Assembly: GCF_015351245.1 (NCBI RefSeq)
Contig: NZ_JADKSO010000004.1
Span: forward strand, 1 to 64,000
DNA: 64,000 nucleotides
Direction of reading: 5' to 3'
From: Rathayibacter sp. VKM Ac-2879
GTDB taxonomy: Bacteria; Actinomycetota; Actinomycetes; Actinomycetales; Microbacteriaceae
Every line of letters begins with the position of its first letter. Positions within the stretch are counted from its first letter, which is position 1. Of this stretch, positions 32,357-41,499 are shown piece by piece. The notes under the pieces are model-generated. The model saw nothing but the letters and a program-made list of their open reading frames with translations. It did no database searches and had not been told where the DNA came from. The position numbers and the translations under genes are program-made.

Positions 32357-33226
32357 ATGTCCGCCTCCTCCGTCCTCGCCCACCTCGTCGCACGGATCGA
32401 CGCCGAGGGGCTCGCCGCGCACGGCGTGCATGTGGCCGTCGGCGAGGAGGAGACGGAGCACCGTTGGCGAGGTGAAGAGCGGGCGAACGTCTACTCCGCC
32501 TCCAAAGGAGTGTGCGCGCTCGCCGTGGGCATCGCGATCGACGAAGGCGTGCTCGCGGCGGAGTCGACTGTCGCCGAGCTGCTTCCCGCGCTGCGACTGG
32601 GCACCGGGGTCGGCGAGGTGACGGTCGTCGATCTGCTCGCGATGCGCAGCGGGATCGACTTCGCGTGGTTCGCCGATCAGCCCGTCGGAGGGCCGGATCT
32701 GGCGCAGGAGATGCTCGGTCGCGACTCGGTGGGGAGGGGCGACGTCTTCCACTACAGCGACGCCAGCACGTATGCCGCGATGCGCATGCTCGGAGCCGTG
32801 GTGGGCGATGTCGCCCACTGGCTCGAGCCGCGGCTGTTCGCCCCGCTCGGCATCGAGGATCTGCGATGGCAGCGCTGCCCCGCGGGCTGGATCGTCGGCG
32901 GAAGCGGGCTGGAGCTGCGGACGGGGGGACTCGCTCGGATCGGCCGGCTGCTCCGCGACCGCGGACTCTGGCGCGGGCAGCGCCTCGTCGACGGCCGCTG
33001 GATCGACCGGATGAGCGAGCCGTGGCGAGAGACGGGAGCGCCGGCGCCGTTCGAGCACTACGGCCTGGCGCTCTGGAAGGGCCCGGGGTCATGTCGGCGC
33101 CTCGACGGGCTCTACGGCCAGTACGTGCTGATCGCGGGCGACGCCGTGGTCACGATCACCGCGCACGAGGAGGAGCGCGATCACCTCCTCGCGGAGCTCG
33201 CGGCCGAGGCGCTGGGCGGACGGTGA
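32357..33226 (+). CDS. Serine hydrolase, beta-lactamase/DD-peptidase (class C) family
   Basis: 289 aa. Ser47-x-x-Lys50 in VYSASKGVCAL is the nucleophile motif; HYSDAS near residue 136 matches the YxN/YxD motif; GGSGLELRTGGLARIG fits the third region. There is no signal peptide, so it acts in the cytoplasm, likely as an esterase or amidase rather than a beta-lactamase. It is shorter than typical members (about 350-400 aa). GAGACT is 6 nt before the ATG. Its last 46 nt overlap the convergent acetyltransferase gene. Confidence 0.85.
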   Translation: MSASSVLAHLVARIDAEGLAAHGVHVAVGEEETEHRWRGEERANVYSASKGVCALAVGIAIDEGVLAAESTVAELLPALRLGTGVGEVTVVDLLAMRSGIDFAWFADQPVGGPDLAQEMLGRDSVGRGDVFHYSDASTYAAMRMLGAVVGDVAHWLEPRLFAPLGIEDLRWQRCPAGWIVGGSGLELRTGGLARIGRLLRDRGLWRGQRLVDGRWIDRMSEPWRETGAPAPFEHYGLALWKGPGSCRRLDGLYGQYVLIAGDAVVTITAHEEERDHLLAELAAEALGGR

Positions 33227-33678
33227 TCGTCGTCGCCGAGCGGGCGCGACCAGGCGACCTCTCGCTCGAACTGGCCGGTCGCGAGGAACAGCCGCACCTG
33301 GTGCGCCTCCGGGAGCGCGGCGGCGAGCGCTTCGCGGTCGGCGGGGGCGAAGCCCAGCGTGCGCCAGAAAGGGCCGGAGCGTCTCGAGAACAGCCAGGCG
33401 CGCTCGGCTCCGCGCGCTGACGCGTCCTGTATCGCGAACCGGGCGAGGCGTGAGCCGGCACCGGAGGCTCGTCGGCCTGCCGCCACCGCGACGCTGCGGA
33501 TCAGCACGTGGCGACCGCTGCTTTCGTAGCCGGTGCTGCCCACGATCTCGCCGGCGGGGTCGCGCTCGATCCAGAGGCGCACCGACGGGTCGTCGAGGCC
33601 GGCGAGCGTGAGGTCGGCCGCCCGGAGGAAACGGCGCAGCTCGTCGGAGTCGGCGGCGCGCGCCGGCGTGAGGGTCAT
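33181..33678 (-). CDS. GNAT family N-acetyltransferase, ArsN2-like
   Basis: 165 aa. RSVAVAAGRRASGAGSRLA is the acetyl-CoA-binding motif A region, with upstream AGEIVGSTGYES and downstream LFSRRSGPFWRTLGFAPADR, a pattern of ArsN2-type acetyltransferases. The last ~20 residues (HRPPSASAASSARR) are low-complexity and are encoded where the gene overlaps the 3' end of the serine hydrolase antisense. No arsenic genes are nearby, so the substrate is open. Confidence 0.82.
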   Translation of the reverse strand: MTLTPARAADSDELRRFLRAADLTLAGLDDPSVRLWIERDPAGEIVGSTGYESSGRHVLIRSVAVAAGRRASGAGSRLARFAIQDASARGAERAWLFSRRSGPFWRTLGFAPADREALAAALPEAHQVRLFLATGQFEREVAWSRPLGDDDHRPPSASAASSARR

Positions 33679-33803
33679 GCATCGACGATGCCGCAGGGGG
33701 CTCAGGAGATGCCGTGAGGCGGTCGAGATCGGGCGCCGCCTCCGATCTGCCTGCTGAGGCGCCTCTCGCGAGCTGTCGCGAGACGGGGGGCGTGGGCAGT
33801 CGG

Positions 33804-33809
33804 TAGGGT
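33804..33809 (+). promoter_or_regulatory. -10 hexamer TAGGGT, leaderless purM
   Basis: TAGGGT-CGTCGC-GTG: a 6-nt gap to the purM start and no Shine-Dalgarno sequence. Confidence 0.5.
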
Positions 33810-33815
33810 CGTCGC

Positions 33816-34925
33816 GTGAATGATGAGACGAGCAGCTATGCCCGCGCAGGAGTCGACACGGCGGCGGGGGATCTCGCGGTCGAGCTGATGAAGTCGGCGG
33901 TGTCGGCGACGCACGACCGCCATGTGCTCGGCGGAGTCGGGGGGTTCGCTGGCCTCTACGACGTTTCGTTCCTCCACGGCTTCCGTGCTCCGCTGCTCGC
34001 GACCTCGACCGACGGTGTCGGCACCAAGGTCGCCCTCGCTCAGGCGATCGACAAGCACGACACCATCGGCCAGGACCTCGTCGGCATGGTCGTCGACGAC
34101 ATCGTCGTGGTCGGCGCCCGCCCCCTCTTCATGACCGACTACATCGCGTGCGGCAAGGTCGTGCCCGCGCGCATCGCCGACATCGTCGCCGGTATCGCGC
34201 GGGCGTGCTCCGCGACCGGCACCGCGCTCGTCGGCGGCGAGACCGCCGAGCATCCCGGCCTGCTCGGGGCCGACGACTACGACGTCGCAGGAGCCGCCGT
34301 GGGGGCCGTCGAGGCCGACGAGGTGCGCGGGGCCGACCGCGTGCGCGACGGAGACGCCGTGGTCGCGATGGCCTCCTCCGGGCTGCACTCGAACGGCTAC
34401 TCGCTCGTGCGCCACATCCTGGCCGAGCAGAGGATCGGCTTCACCGAGCATTCCGTCGAGCTGGGCGGGGTCGTCGGCGAAGTGCTGCTCGAGCCCACCC
34501 GGCTCTACACCCGACCGGTGCTCGACGTGCTCGGCGACCCCGAGCTCGGCCCCGCCGTCCACTCGATCAGCCATGTCACCGGAGGCGGTATCGCGGCGAA
34601 CCTCGCGCGCGTCCTCCCCCGCGGCTCCTGGGTCGAGGTCGAGCGTTCGAGCTGGAGCCCGTCGGAGGTGTTCCGCGCCCTCGCCGCGATGTCGGGAGCG
34701 TCACTGGAGAGCACCGAAGGCACCTGGAACCTCGGCATCGGGATGTTCGCGGTCGTGGCGGCCGACGCAGCCGACGGGGTGATCGCGCGCCTGGAACGCT
34801 CCGGGGTGCCCTCGTGGCGTGCCGGGCGAGTGTCGACGGGCGAGCGCTCGTTCGAGGGCTTCGAGCAGGGCGCCAAGGGCGTCGACGGAGGCGCGGTGCG
34901 TCTGGTCGGGTCGTACGCGGGCTGA
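33816..34925 (+). CDS. purM: Phosphoribosylformylglycinamidine cyclo-ligase
   Basis: 369 aa AIR synthetase, closing the imidazole ring from FGAM with ATP. YARAGVDTAAGD begins the protein; TSTDGVGTKVALA, GQDLVGMVVDDI, GGETAEHPG and SSGLHSNGYSLVR are PurM motifs; HVTGGGIAANLARVLP is the C-terminal domain signature. The length is standard. It starts with GTG, leaderless by promoter position, and is followed after 40 nt by the convergent Nudix/DUF3073 pair. Confidence 0.96.
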   Translation: MNDETSSYARAGVDTAAGDLAVELMKSAVSATHDRHVLGGVGGFAGLYDVSFLHGFRAPLLATSTDGVGTKVALAQAIDKHDTIGQDLVGMVVDDIVVVGARPLFMTDYIACGKVVPARIADIVAGIARACSATGTALVGGETAEHPGLLGADDYDVAGAAVGAVEADEVRGADRVRDGDAVVAMASSGLHSNGYSLVRHILAEQRIGFTEHSVELGGVVGEVLLEPTRLYTRPVLDVLGDPELGPAVHSISHVTGGGIAANLARVLPRGSWVEVERSSWSPSEVFRALAAMSGASLESTEGTWNLGIGMFAVVAADAADGVIARLERSGVPSWRAGRVSTGERSFEGFEQGAKGVDGGAVRLVGSYAG

Positions 34926-34968
34926 GCGGTCGGGCGCGCGTCTCCCCGCGCACGTGATCGGCGCGAGG

Positions 34969-35586
34969 TCAGCGCACTCCGCGATGCATCCAGAACAGCG
35001 CGAGCGCCGCGACGGAGGAGGTCCCGACCATCGCGCCGGTGCGCACGAGCTCGGTCACCTCGCGGTCCGAGAACCAGCGTTGCACCATGTCCCGCTCGGT
35101 CTCCTCCCGCTCATGCTCGCCGTGCTCGAGATCCTCGGCGAGGAACACGTCGACCGCCTGCGCGACGAAGCCGTATGCCTCGTCCAGGCGGCCGAGGTGC
35201 TGGAGGCGTCCTGCTCGCACACCCGTCTCCTCGCGCAGTTCGGCGCGCGCGAGGGCGACGGCGTCTCCGCCGGCCGCGCCGTGGGGCCAGCTGCCGGCCG
35301 GGAACTCCCAGGCGCGACGACGCACGGGGTAGCGGTACTGCTCGACGAGCCAGAACCCCTCGCCCTCCCGGGGGAGCACAAGCGCGTAGTCGTCACGCTC
35401 GACGAAGGAGTAGACGTCGGTGACGCCGCCCGGCCAGAGCACCTCGTCTTCGTGCACCCGGATCCACGGCGTCTCGTAGGCGACCCTGGTCGAGAGCTGC
35501 CGGACGGCCGACGGGTCGCCCGTCTCGGCACGCGCAGCGGGGTCGCTCGAACCGAGCGACCCCGCTGGCGACGGCGAGTCACGCAC
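34969..35586 (-). CDS. Nudix hydrolase, ADP-ribose pyrophosphatase-like
   Basis: 205 aa from a GTG that overlaps the 3' end of the DUF3073 gene by 8 nt. The core reads VYSFVERDDYALVLPR, LVEQYRYPVRRRAWEFPAG, then the Nudix helix (ALARAELREETGV). The box deviates from the consensus: the first Glu position is Gly and Arg of REUXEE is Ala, but the catalytic ELREE is kept. The ADPRase-like QYRYPV...WEFPAG supports hydrolysis of ADP-ribose or NDP-sugars. Confidence 0.87.
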   Translation of the reverse strand: MRDSPSPAGSLGSSDPAARAETGDPSAVRQLSTRVAYETPWIRVHEDEVLWPGGVTDVYSFVERDDYALVLPREGEGFWLVEQYRYPVRRRAWEFPAGSWPHGAAGGDAVALARAELREETGVRAGRLQHLGRLDEAYGFVAQAVDVFLAEDLEHGEHEREETERDMVQRWFSDREVTELVRTGAMVGTSSVAALALFWMHRGVR

Positions 35587-35776
35587 GCTTTTGGTGCGGC
35601 TCCTCGAGGAGGTCGGTGTCGTCGCCCTCGTCGTCGGCGTCGATCCACTTCGAGTAGTCCGGCTCGTCCGGGTGGCTGAGCTCGCGCTCGAGCGCACTGT
35701 AATCGACCGCCGGGCTGAATGACTTCAGCTCACGAGCGATTTTGGTGTTCTTTGCCTTCTGACGGCCGCGCCCCAT
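35579..35776 (-). CDS. DUF3073 protein
   Basis: 65 aa, MGRGRQKAKNTKIARELKS then an acidic half (DYSKWIDADDEGDDTDLLEE). The basic-N/acidic-C pattern and the neighbourhood of purM are hallmarks of this actinobacterial family of unknown function. GAGGGGG precedes the ATG. AT-richer DNA (CTAAACTACC, TAGATT) just upstream likely holds its promoter. Confidence 0.9.
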   Translation of the reverse strand: MGRGRQKAKNTKIARELKSFSPAVDYSALERELSHPDEPDYSKWIDADDEGDDTDLLEEPHQKRA

Positions 35777-35943
35777 GGGTGACCCCCTCACGATGACAGG
35801 CCAGACGGGCGGTGAGCCGGCTGGGGATAAAGAGCAGACAGGGAAAGATGAAATCTAGCCGGTAGTTTAGCAGACGGGGCACCCGCCACCCCTGGCCTCA
35901 CCGAGGCGGGAGACCGCCGTTCCGCGACCGTGTCAGGAGCACC

Positions 35944-37035
35944 GTGAACAGTGCGCTCGAACTGCGTCCGGTCGTGGTCGTCGGCGCCGGTCAGGCGGGG
36001 CTCTCCGTCGCCTACTATCTGCGCCGTCTCGGTCTCGAGCCGGGTTCCGACGTGATCGTCCTCGATCGCTCGCCGCGACCGGGAGGCGCGTGGCAGTTCC
36101 GCTGGGAGGCGCTGCGGCTGGGCTCCGCCCACCGCGTCCACGACCTTCCGGGTATGGACAGGATCGGCCTCTCCTTCGCCTCCGCGGACCGTGCCCGCCC
36201 CGCACGCGACGTGGTCTCGGAGTACTACGGCCGCTACGAGGAGGCGTTCGGTCTCGCTGTGCGGCGCCCCGAGGCGGTCAAGCGGGTCACGAGCGCGACT
36301 CCGGGCGACCTCTCGGCGCCTCTCGTCGTCGAGACCGAGCGGGGCACGGAACACGCGCGGATCCTCGTGAACGCGACCGGGACCTGGGGCTCGCCGTTCG
36401 TGCCCTCCTCTCCCGGCCGAGACCGGTTCGCGGGGCGGCACCTCGACACCACCGAGTATGTGCGGGCGGCCGATCTGGCCGATCAGCACGTGGTCGTGGT
36501 GGGAGGCGGCACCTCGGCGATCGGGTTCCTCCTCGAGCTCGAGAAGGTCGCGCGCACGGTGACCTGGGCGACGCGGCGTCCCGTCGTCTACCACGATGGC
36601 GAGCAGCTCGCCCTCGAGTCGGCGGCGGAGGCGGTGGCCGAGCAGGATCGCGCGGCTCGCGCCGGCCGTGCCCTCCCGAGCATCGTGGGCGGCACCGGCG
36701 TGCAGCGCACGCGAAGGGTCGTCGCGGGGATCGAGCGAGGGGTGCTGCGCGAGAGGGGGATGTTCTCGTCGATCGAGGAGCATGGGGTGCGCTGGCCCGA
36801 CGGCTCCTTCACCCGCGCCGACACGATCATCTGGGCGACGGGGTTCCGGCCCGAGCTTCGCCACCTCGCGCCCCTCGGGTTGCGTGAGCGCGAAGGAGGC
36901 GTCGCGGTCGTCGACGGCGCCTCGGTCTCGGATCCGCGGGTGTTCTTCGCGGGGTACGGGCCGACCGCCTCGACGATCGGCGCCAACCGCTCGGGGCGCC
37001 GGATCGCGCGGGCAGTGCTCACGAGGCTCTCCTGA
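35944..37035 (+). CDS. FMO-like flavin-dependent NAD(P)H oxidoreductase
   Basis: 363 aa. The first Rossmann motif VVVVGAGQAGLSVAYYLRR (residues 10-28) binds FAD, PRPGGAW follows, and the second VVVVGGGTSAIGFLLELEK (about 178-196) binds NAD(P)H; IIWATGFRPELRHL matches the ATG motif. It groups with putative flavin monooxygenases (CzcO/YhhQ-like). Substrate unknown. GTG start with AGGAG upstream. Confidence 0.9.
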   Translation: MNSALELRPVVVVGAGQAGLSVAYYLRRLGLEPGSDVIVLDRSPRPGGAWQFRWEALRLGSAHRVHDLPGMDRIGLSFASADRARPARDVVSEYYGRYEEAFGLAVRRPEAVKRVTSATPGDLSAPLVVETERGTEHARILVNATGTWGSPFVPSSPGRDRFAGRHLDTTEYVRAADLADQHVVVVGGGTSAIGFLLELEKVARTVTWATRRPVVYHDGEQLALESAAEAVAEQDRAARAGRALPSIVGGTGVQRTRRVVAGIERGVLRERGMFSSIEEHGVRWPDGSFTRADTIIWATGFRPELRHLAPLGLREREGGVAVVDGASVSDPRVFFAGYGPTASTIGANRSGRRIARAVLTRLS

Positions 37036-37098
37036 CGGCACGACGCCGGGGCCCGGGAGCGGATCGGGGTTGCGGCCGGCCGTCGCCTCCTCGCCGGC

Positions 37099-37770
37099 TC
37101 AGCCCCGGACAGCCTCGCCGAGCACGGCACGGAGCAGCCCCCCGAGGGCCGCGGACAGGCCCACGCGCGCCGGGTCGCCGGGCTCGATCTTCGCCTCGAG
37201 GAGAGCGTTGAGGGTCGCGGAGAGGACCGGTACCGCCGCGGACGAGCACACGAGGAGCCTGCTCGGGAGCGCGGAGTCGAGCCCGGCCGGTCGGACGAGC
37301 AGCTCGAGTCGGGAGGCGGGCGCGCCGGTGGTGATCGCGACGGGCGCGCCTCCTGGGAGGACTGCGACGCGACCGCGACCGACGATCGCGGCATCGCCTC
37401 CGCTCGCGATCGTGAAGGCCCCCTCGAGCGGCACGAGCGCGACGAGCGCGCCCGGCGCGTGCTCGCTCGTGGCGGGATGCTGCAGCGTCGCAGGGGTATG
37501 CCAGAGCCGGCGGACTCTCGCGCCGGGCAGCAGCGCCTCCTGGCCCACGAGATCGAAGTGCGGACCGGAGTCGACGCCGATGCCTCTGGCCCGGAGCCAG
37601 CCGAGGGCGGGGGCATCGCGCAGCAGCGTCACCGGAGGCATGAGCGCTCCGGTCGGGTGGCGGTGAGTCGAGGCGGCGCGAGTCGGAACGAGGTGGGGTG
37701 GGACGGAGAGGACACTGACGCTCCCGGCGGAGGAGGGCGGAGCGAGCTCCGCGGCCATTTGAGGAAGCAT
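37099..37770 (-). CDS. AraC-like cupin sensor protein lacking the HTH domain
   Basis: 223 aa ending LGEAVRG. The sequence GWLRARGIGVDSGPHFDLVG, WHTPATLQHPATSEHAPGAL, LVALVPLEGAFTIAS, then ATLNALLEAK matches the N-terminal ligand-binding part of AraC regulators (PocR/RhaR-type length), but the C-terminal ~100-residue double HTH is missing and no remnant is visible in the 60 nt downstream before the convergent FMO gene. The start at 37770 is preceded by GAGTTT at 6 nt and by an AT-rich patch (TATAACGAG), consistent with an active leaderless promoter. Either a truncated regulator or a stand-alone sensor. Confidence 0.6.
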   Translation of the reverse strand: MLPQMAAELAPPSSAGSVSVLSVPPHLVPTRAASTHRHPTGALMPPVTLLRDAPALGWLRARGIGVDSGPHFDLVGQEALLPGARVRRLWHTPATLQHPATSEHAPGALVALVPLEGAFTIASGGDAAIVGRGRVAVLPGGAPVAITTGAPASRLELLVRPAGLDSALPSRLLVCSSAAVPVLSATLNALLEAKIEPGDPARVGLSAALGGLLRAVLGEAVRG

Positions 37771-37910
37771 CAGATTAAACTCGTTATACCTGATTACCGT
37801 GGACTGGCGCGTCTGGCGCGTAGAGATGGCGCCCTCAGACGGAGACGCCGCCCCCGACATGCTCCGATCGAGGATCGAGCGTGCCGAGGACGGCGTCGAC
37901 GAAGCGTCGG

Positions 37911-38192
37911 CTACTGGAACCCGCCGCCACGGTCCTCCGGGTCGTCGATCGGGTCGGAGTCGGGCGTGTCGATCGAGTAGGTCACGTGGACCGCCTCGCC
38001 GACCTCCTTCGCGGCCACCGCGGCATAGACGAGGTGCGTCTCCTGGCCGTCGACGGCGGCGTAGACGTCCACCTCCTTCTCGTACCCTCCCTCGGTGCTG
38101 ACGCGGTTCTCGGTCTGGCCGTCGAACGGGCCGCCCTGGAAGAAGGCGAGGTAGCTCTCGCCCTCGGCGAGGTCTCGGATGTCGTTGCTCAT
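37911..38192 (-). CDS. Small acidic hypothetical protein
   Basis: 93 aa, MSNDIRDLAEGESYLAFFQG then a beta-rich segment (EKEVDVYAAVDGQETHLVY, HVTYSIDTPDSD) and an acidic tail ending GGGFQ. I have no family name; the composition is typical of conserved actinobacterial orphans. GGGGC precedes the ATG. Confidence 0.65.
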   Translation of the reverse strand: MSNDIRDLAEGESYLAFFQGGPFDGQTENRVSTEGGYEKEVDVYAAVDGQETHLVYAAVAAKEVGEAVHVTYSIDTPDSDPIDDPEDRGGGFQ

Positions 38193-38333
38193 GCCCCAGT
38201 CCTACCATTCGCGCCCCGGCTGCGCGCGGCCTTGCGCTCCGCCGCGGCAGCACTCACGGAGAGTGCTCGGTGAGCGACCCGACAGATTGCGCCGCTGTTT
38301 TCCGTCTCCACGTTCCGAGCGCGATGCGCGGGA

Positions 38334-38339
38334 TACCGT
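38334..38339 (+). promoter_or_regulatory. -10 hexamer TACCGT, leaderless DUF4184 gene
   Basis: TACCGT-GCACTT-ATG, 6-nt gap. Confidence 0.5.
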
Positions 38340-38345
38340 GCACTT

Positions 38346-39158
38346 ATGCCGTTCATGCCGAGCCACGCTGTCGTTGCGCTGGCGTTCCGGAACGGACGCA
38401 TCCCCGCCTCCGCCGTCGCTCTGGGCGCCGTGGTCCCCGATGCGGTCGCCGTGTCGCTCGGCGCGGTCGCCTCCCTGACCCACAGCCTGCTGGGCATCGT
38501 GACAATCGACCTGCTGCTGGGCCTCGGTGGATTCTTGCTCTGGCGGGCACTGGTGGCACCGGCCTGGCGCGACTTCGCGCCGGCGTTCGTGCGGGCACGC
38601 CTCCGTCCGGCCCCCACCCCGCCGAGCGGCTGGCGCGCGGTCACCGTGACGACGCTCCGCGCCTCCGTCGGCGTGATGATCGGTGCGGCGACCCACGTGC
38701 TGTGGGACGGCTTCACCTACTCGCGGGGACCGTTCGTCGCGGCGATCCCGTTCCTGCGGCGCGAGGTCGGCTCGCTGCCGGGCTACCTGTGGCTCCAGTA
38801 CGGGAGCGCGCTCGTAGGCCTCCTCGGCCTGGGAATCGCCGCGCTCGTCTGGTATGTCTCGCGGCGACCCCGGCCCGTGACGGCCGATCGGCGGGGGCGG
38901 ATGCGCGTCGCGGCGTGGACCACGATCCTGCTCGCGATGGTCGTGCCAGCCGGAGTGATCCTCGCAGGATCGGAGCCGGAGCATCTCGACACCGCGTACC
39001 ACCCGCACCTGGTCGCGGCGGCCGGAGTGGCCGTCGAATCGACCGCGGGGGCGATCGTGGCTGTCGCCGTGCTCTGGCGGCTCTCGGGGATGCCCTCGGC
39101 GGAGCAGGAAGCGCCGTCGGCCTCCCGCGGCTCCCGGCCGGCCCCGCCGGAAGAGTGA
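38346..39158 (+). CDS. DUF4184 family membrane protein
   Basis: 270 aa with six or so predicted helices. MPFMPSHAVVALAF and GAVVPDAV at the N terminus, IGAATHVLWDGFTY in the middle are family hallmarks (metal-dependent hydrolase-like His/Asp positions in a membrane context). Function unknown; distantly like YdjM-type membrane-bound hydrolases. The C-terminal 25 residues are polar and Pro/Ser-rich. Confidence 0.85.
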   Translation: MPFMPSHAVVALAFRNGRIPASAVALGAVVPDAVAVSLGAVASLTHSLLGIVTIDLLLGLGGFLLWRALVAPAWRDFAPAFVRARLRPAPTPPSGWRAVTVTTLRASVGVMIGAATHVLWDGFTYSRGPFVAAIPFLRREVGSLPGYLWLQYGSALVGLLGLGIAALVWYVSRRPRPVTADRRGRMRVAAWTTILLAMVVPAGVILAGSEPEHLDTAYHPHLVAAAGVAVESTAGAIVAVAVLWRLSGMPSAEQEAPSASRGSRPAPPEE

Positions 39159-39262
39159 GTGGCATCCGTCGCGAGGAGGATGTGCCGATGCAGAGCCCGG
39201 CTCTACTGTCGAGGAGGCCCGTTGGGGCGGGCCGCCTTTGGGGAAAGGCACAAGGGGAAATC

Positions 39263-39292
39263 GAGGGCTCGCGGCTCTGGCCGCGGGCCCTC
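39263..39292. terminator. Hairpin between convergent DUF4184 and permease genes
   Basis: GAGGGCTCGCGGC pairs with GCCGCGGGCCCTC (one G-U) around a 4-nt loop. A shorter hairpin GGCCCG/CGGGCC is at 39216-39233. Confidence 0.65.
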
Positions 39293-39357
39293 TACCCGTG
39301 TCCGCCGTCCGCCGCTCCGTCGAGCACGCGAAGGCGTCGCCGTCGGCGCCGCGAGGG

Positions 39358-41499
39358 TCAGCGCCGCTTCGAGCGCGTGCGTGCGGGAGCGACCGGACGC
39401 TGCCCGTGCACGCGCGGGGCTCCCTCGCCGGCGGCGCCCTTGGGCAGCACGGCTGCAGGAGGGATCGGCCGACGGGTCACCGGGCGGATCGGCTCTCCTC
39501 GGCGCGACTGGCCCGGGATCGGGCGCGAGCGACGACCGTAGATCAGCTCGGAGGAGTCGAGCAGCCACGGCACCAGGGCGACCGTGACGCCGTGCACCAG
39601 TAGCAGCTTCTGGCGGATCCGGCGCGACTTGTGATTGTGGAGGAACGCCTCCCACCAGTGGCCCACGATGTATTGCGGCATGTAGACGGTCGTGATCTCG
39701 GAACCGTGCTCGAGGCGGTGTGCCTTGATGTACTTGATCAGCGGATACGAGATGTCGCGGTAGGGAGAGGCGACGCAGCGCAGCGGCACCTCGATGTCCA
39801 TCCGTGCCCAGTCGGCCTTGAGCTGCGCGGTCTGCGCGTCGTCGATGGAGGAGTGCACCGCCTCCAACGTCTCGTGCCGCGCGGCGATCGCATAGTCGAG
39901 CGCTTTCAGGGTGGGCTTGTTCATGCGACCCACGAGCACGATCGCATGGTCGCCGTTGGCGCCGAACGTCGTGGTCGGGTCGACCTCGATCTCCTTCTCG
40001 ACATCGCGGTAGTAGCGATACACCCCCGCCATCAGGATCCCGAGGATCGGCATCACCAGGTAGACGAGCCACGCGCCGTGGGTGAACTTGGTGATCGTCA
40101 CGACCACGAGCACCGCGAAGGTCAGGGTTGCGCCGAAGAGATTGATCCCGAGGCTCGTGTAGACGGTGCGCGAGCCCTCGCCGTTGCGGATCATCCGCAC
40201 CCAGTGCTTGACCATCCCCGACTGACCGAGGGTGAACGAGACGAAGACGCCGATGATGTAGAGCTGCACGAGGCTCGTCAGCGAGGCCTGGTAGACGAGC
40301 AGGATGATCGCGGCGACGAGCGCGAGGATGATCACGCCGTTGGAGTAGATCAGGCGGTCGCCGCGGGTGTTGAGCGACTTCGGCGCGTAGCCGTCGCGGG
40401 CGAGCACGGAGCCCAGCAACGGGAAGCCGTTGAACGCGGTGTTCGCGGCGAGGAGCAGCACCGCCGCAGTCGCCGCCTGGATGATGAAGAACAGGACGGA
40501 GTTGTTGCCGAAGGTCGCAGCGGCCACCTGCGCGATCACCGAGCGCTGCGGAGTCGTCTCGCAGTTCGCGAAGCCGACCAGGTGGCAGGCGTTCTCGGCA
40601 TAGTGCACGTTCGAGAGCAGAGCGAGTGCGACGAGGCCGACGAAGAGTGTGATCGCGATCGCGCCCATTGCCACGAGGGTGCGCTGCGCGTTCTTCACCT
40701 TGGGCACTCGGAAGGCGGGGACGCCGTTCGAGATCGCCTCCACTCCGGTGAGCGCCGCGCAGCCGCTCGCGAAGGAACGCAGCAGGAGGAGCACCACGGC
40801 CGCCTGCGTGAGCTGCTCGCCCTGCACTGTGAAGCCGGCCGACTCCGCGACGGGTGTGTCGCCGAAGGCGGTGCGCGCGAGGCCCACCACGACCATGACG
40901 AACACGCTCGCCACGAAGAGGTAGGTCGGCACGGCGAACGCCCTGCTCGACTCCGAGACCCCGCGGAGGTTCACCGCGGCGAGGAGGACGACGAAGAGGA
41001 TCGCGAGTTCGACCCGGAGCGGTGCCAGCTCGGGCAGCGCGGAGATGATGTTGTCGACTCCCGAGGCGACCGACACGGCGACCGTCAGCACGTAGTCGAC
41101 GAGCAGGGCGGAGGCGACGGTGAGGCCCGCGGTCTCGCCCAGGTTCGTGCGCGCGACCTCGTAGTCGCCGCCGCCCGAGGGGTAGGCGCGGATGAGCTGG
41201 CGGTAGCTGAGAACCACCACCACGAGAAGGATGACCACGCACGCGGCGACCCAGGGCGCGAAGGTGAGGAACGACAGGCCGCCGAGCAGGAGGATCATCA
41301 GCAGCTCCTGCGGCGCGTACGCGACGGAGGAGAGCGGGTCGCTCGCGAAGATCGGCAGAGCGAGGCGCTTCTGCAGGAGCTGCCCCTCGAGCTTGTCGCT
41401 GGGCAGCGGCTCGCCGATGAAGAAGTGCTTTGCGGTGCGCAGCTCGGTGGGGTCGCTGGGCAATTCCTCCGCGTCGGTCGGACCGGCCTCGTGTGTCAC
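39358..41499 (-). CDS. APC family permease with cytoplasmic C-terminal domain (KimA-like)
   Basis: 713 aa. Twelve hydrophobic segments lie between residues 50 and 490 with ASDPLSSVAYAPQE near the start, as in KimA/YdaO-type potassium transporters and other APC permeases; residues 490-640 form a soluble USP-like region (DHAIVLVGRMNKPTLKALDYA); the tail is Arg/Pro-rich. Substrate could be potassium or an amino acid. Of two GTG candidates the second (41499) is chosen because the first lies inside the likely -10 TAGTGT. No c-di-AMP riboswitch was recognisable upstream. Confidence 0.85.
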   Translation of the reverse strand: MTHEAGPTDAEELPSDPTELRTAKHFFIGEPLPSDKLEGQLLQKRLALPIFASDPLSSVAYAPQELLMILLLGGLSFLTFAPWVAACVVILLVVVVLSYRQLIRAYPSGGGDYEVARTNLGETAGLTVASALLVDYVLTVAVSVASGVDNIISALPELAPLRVELAILFVVLLAAVNLRGVSESSRAFAVPTYLFVASVFVMVVVGLARTAFGDTPVAESAGFTVQGEQLTQAAVVLLLLRSFASGCAALTGVEAISNGVPAFRVPKVKNAQRTLVAMGAIAITLFVGLVALALLSNVHYAENACHLVGFANCETTPQRSVIAQVAAATFGNNSVLFFIIQAATAAVLLLAANTAFNGFPLLGSVLARDGYAPKSLNTRGDRLIYSNGVIILALVAAIILLVYQASLTSLVQLYIIGVFVSFTLGQSGMVKHWVRMIRNGEGSRTVYTSLGINLFGATLTFAVLVVVTITKFTHGAWLVYLVMPILGILMAGVYRYYRDVEKEIEVDPTTTFGANGDHAIVLVGRMNKPTLKALDYAIAARHETLEAVHSSIDDAQTAQLKADWARMDIEVPLRCVASPYRDISYPLIKYIKAHRLEHGSEITTVYMPQYIVGHWWEAFLHNHKSRRIRQKLLLVHGVTVALVPWLLDSSELIYGRRSRPIPGQSRRGEPIRPVTRRPIPPAAVLPKGAAGEGAPRVHGQRPVAPARTRSKRR

